Positions 14,226 to 15,702 of a stretch of DNA of 15,702 bases are shown in pieces. How positions within the stretch are numbered: the first letter of the stretch is position 1; every line of letters starts with the position of its first letter. The translations under genes were made by a program, and so were the position numbers. Under the pieces are notes generated by a model, which had not been told where the DNA came from, searched no databases, and saw nothing but the letters and a program-made list of their open reading frames with translations. The DNA comes from Candidatus Limimorpha equi (GTDB lineage Bacteria > Bacteroidota > Bacteroidia > Bacteroidales > F082). The stretch spans positions 1-15,702 of the forward strand of contig JAGHSL010000396.1 in assembly GCA_018065885.1 (NCBI GenBank), read 5' to 3'.

Positions 14226-14247
14226 ATAAATCACCTAAAAAAAGGAG

Positions 14248-14408
14248 TTATATACATGACGGCACAATGTGGGCTTTTGGCCTTTAGCCCTTAGCCATTG
14301 GCACATTTATTCATCAATAAAAGAATGTCCCTTGTTTGATGAACCAATGAGCCAGTTGCTAAAAGCCAATAGCCAATGGCAATCTTTCTTGTGCCATAAT
14401 GTATATAA
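14248..14408. mobile_element. 161-bp imperfect inverted repeat, MITE-like
   Basis: The outer arms 14248-14267 and 14389-14408 pair at 18 of 20 positions (TTATATACAT..GGCACAA). Further inside, the left segment around 14290-14317 aligns with the reverse complement of about 14335-14364 (shared TTAGC, TGGC, CATT, TTCATCAA), so most of the unit can fold on itself. It has no coding capacity. The layout fits a miniature inverted-repeat element or a degenerate dispersed repeat. No convincing target duplication is seen apart from the TA-rich ends. Confidence 0.5.
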
Positions 14409-14428
14409 GCCCCCCAAAAAAAATCCGT

Positions 14429-15670
14429 TTATTTCACCAGACATTCATCCAAGTCCTTGGTGATGGCTTCCTTGTCGATGTGCTGGCCGATGAAAACCAG
14501 TTTCTGCATGCGGTCGCCGTAACGGTCGTCCCAGTCGCGGCGCAAGTCGGGATTGGTGGCCATCATCTGCTTCAGTTCGTAAGGCGGCATGGTGGCGAAC
14601 CACTGTCCCACCTCGCGGAGCTGAATCTGCTTGCCAGCCTGCTCGAAGATGTGGCACATGTCGTAGTCGCTCTGGAAATAGCAGATGCCTTTCACGCGGA
14701 TGACGTTTTTCGGCATCTTACGGGCGACAAACTCATCGAAACGGCCCATGTTGAGCGGTTCGCGGCGGTAATAGACGAAAGTGCCGATACCGTATTCCTC
14801 CACTTCTCCACCCTCGTGATCATGGTCGTGGTGATGATGGTGATGTCCGTGCTCGTGTTCATCCTCATCGTCGTCATCATCATGGTGATGATGATGTTCA
14901 TGCTCTTCTTCCTCATCGTCATCATCGTGGTCTTCAATCATGCGGTCTTCAACGCCACGAATCCAGCCTGCCGAACCGGCCACTTCGTCGAAATCGAAGA
15001 GATGGGTGTTCAGGATTTGGTCGAAATCGACATCGCCATAGTCGCACTCGATGATTTCAGCCGTCGGCTGCAAGGCGCGAATGATTTCCTTGATGCGTCC
15101 CAATTCCGTTGGCGACACCTCCGAAGCCTTGTTCAGCAGAATGATGTTACAGAATTCAATCTGTTGGATGACAAGACTTTCCAAATCTTCCTCGCCGATA
15201 TTCTCTTTCACCAGATTGTCGCCACAGCCAAACTCGCTCTGCATACGCAAGGCATCGACAACGGTCACGATGCAATCCAAGCGCGGCGTGCCGTATTTTG
15301 TAAAGGCATAGGCCATATCGGGCATGGAACAAATCGTCTGGGCAATCGGTTCCGGCTCGCAAATTCCGCTGGCTTCGATGACAATATAATCGAAACATTT
15401 CTGGCGCATGAGGTCGACAAGCTGTTCCACGAGGTTCATCTTCAAGGTGCAGCAGATACAGCCATTCTGCAAGGCAACGAGGCTATCGTCCTCCTGGTTG
15501 ACGACACCGCCCTTCTGAATGAGGTCGGCATCGATATTGACTTCGCCTATATCGTTGACAATCACGGCAAACTTAATGCCTTTGCGGTTCGACAATATGC
15601 GGTTGACTAAAGTGGTTTTGCCACTGCCCAGATAACCTGTCAGCAGCAGCACGGGAGTTTCCTGATTCAT
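14429..15670 (-). CDS. CobW/COG0523 family GTPase, probable metallochaperone
   Basis: This 413-residue G3E GTPase has Walker A GYLGSGKTT (residues 12-20), the metal-binding CICC motif (71-74), the switch/Walker B region VIEASGICEP (97-106), NKAS (180-183) in place of the usual NKxD, and a C-terminal CobW_C domain (about 295-410). Between them, residues 247-285 are almost entirely His, Asp and Glu, a likely Zn2+/Ni2+/Co2+ buffering loop. Family members insert metals into target proteins under metal limitation, often controlled by Zur. The GTP-binding and CxCC motifs are intact, so it should be active in the cytoplasm. No metal-dependent client gene or obvious Zur operator is in the window; the gene reads alone and is separated from the ATPase by 373 bp. 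Confidence 0.92.
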   Translation of the reverse strand: MNQETPVLLLTGYLGSGKTTLVNRILSNRKGIKFAVIVNDIGEVNIDADLIQKGGVVNQEDDSLVALQNGCICCTLKMNLVEQLVDLMRQKCFDYIVIEASGICEPEPIAQTICSMPDMAYAFTKYGTPRLDCIVTVVDALRMQSEFGCGDNLVKENIGEEDLESLVIQQIEFCNIILLNKASEVSPTELGRIKEIIRALQPTAEIIECDYGDVDFDQILNTHLFDFDEVAGSAGWIRGVEDRMIEDHDDDDEEEEHEHHHHHDDDDDEDEHEHGHHHHHHDHDHEGGEVEEYGIGTFVYYRREPLNMGRFDEFVARKMPKNVIRVKGICYFQSDYDMCHIFEQAGKQIQLREVGQWFATMPPYELKQMMATNPDLRRDWDDRYGDRMQKLVFIGQHIDKEAITKDLDECLVK

Positions 15671-15678
15671 ATATTACA

Positions 15679-15686
15679 CAAATTTA
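15679..15686 (-). promoter_or_regulatory. possible -7 element for the CobW-type gene
   Basis: The minus strand reads TAAATTTG, a full match to TAnnTTTG, but only 8 bases separate it from the ATG at 15670, which would give a near-leaderless message. The upstream region is cut off by the window edge. Confidence 0.3.
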
Positions 15687-15702
15687 TTTTTCGGACTGCA
15701 AA

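Larger units (their letters stand above)
14056..14428. other. 373-bp intergenic region between ATPase and CobW-type genes
   Basis: It holds the ATPase promoter and leader repeats (14056-14091), the terminator-like palindrome (14191-14225), the 161-bp inverted-repeat element (14248-14408) and a C6/A8 run (14410-14423). I see no credible gene. A 12-codon frame at 14256 has an AAGGAG ahead of it but is too short to support. Confidence 0.6.

Noticed and set aside
14256..14294. 12-codon frame after an AAGGAG site
   Set aside because: It lies within the inverted-repeat element and is too short to support as a gene.
14399..15610. 403-codon plus-strand frame across the CobW-type gene
   Set aside because: The reverse frame stays open because of His/Asp-rich repetitive codons; it has no family features, whereas the minus frame has all GTPase motifs.

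Overview
The window comes from a Bacteroidota genome, most likely order Bacteroidales. Grounds: several promoters fit the Bacteroidetes TAnnTTTG -7 element, Shine-Dalgarno sequences are mostly absent, and the protein families are typical (DUF1573 lipid-free secreted protein, SusC/D-less secreted GH2 beta-galactosidase, paired Bacteroides-type tyrosine recombinases). The species cannot be named from the sequence.

Positions 1-5157 are the right end of an integrated element, probably a prophage. A holin-like membrane protein, a small unknown protein and a tail-fibre/adhesin-like protein form a tightly packed plus-strand set. The third protein carries about 13 copies of a 9-residue NTFGNxC repeat, encoded by a 27-bp tandem DNA repeat. 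A strong stem-loop terminator closes this set. Two tyrosine recombinase genes follow on the minus strand, ending just short of the 3' end of a minus-strand tRNA-Met. This geometry is classic for integration into a tRNA 3' end. The other end of the element lies outside the window.

Positions 5158-12996 look like ordinary chromosome: tRNA-Met, a divergent secreted DUF1573 protein, a class I/II PLP-dependent aminotransferase, a DAACS-type dicarboxylate/amino-acid:cation symporter, and a 1300-residue secreted GH2 beta-galactosidase with extra C-terminal domains. The genes are mostly separated by their own terminators. The aminotransferase and symporter may be linked in amino-acid/dicarboxylate metabolism, but that is inference.

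Positions 12986-15702 hold two minus-strand genes: a COG1672-type AAA ATPase and, upstream of it, a CobW/COG0523 GTPase with a His/Asp/Glu-rich metal-binding loop. The ATPase frame breaks near 13161-13167, and the expected C-terminal winged-helix-like segment continues in the -1 frame. The 373-bp gap between them is rich in structure: a tandem palindromic repeat between the ATPase -7 element and its start codon, a GTAGAGACG-type palindrome followed by a T-run, and a 161-bp imperfect inverted repeat that looks like a small non-autonomous element.

No wholly new multi-gene system is evident. The most worthwhile leads are the size-variable fibre repeat array, the 161-bp hairpin element, the broken ATPase with its tandem palindromic leader, and the tandem integrase pair with one divergent active site.
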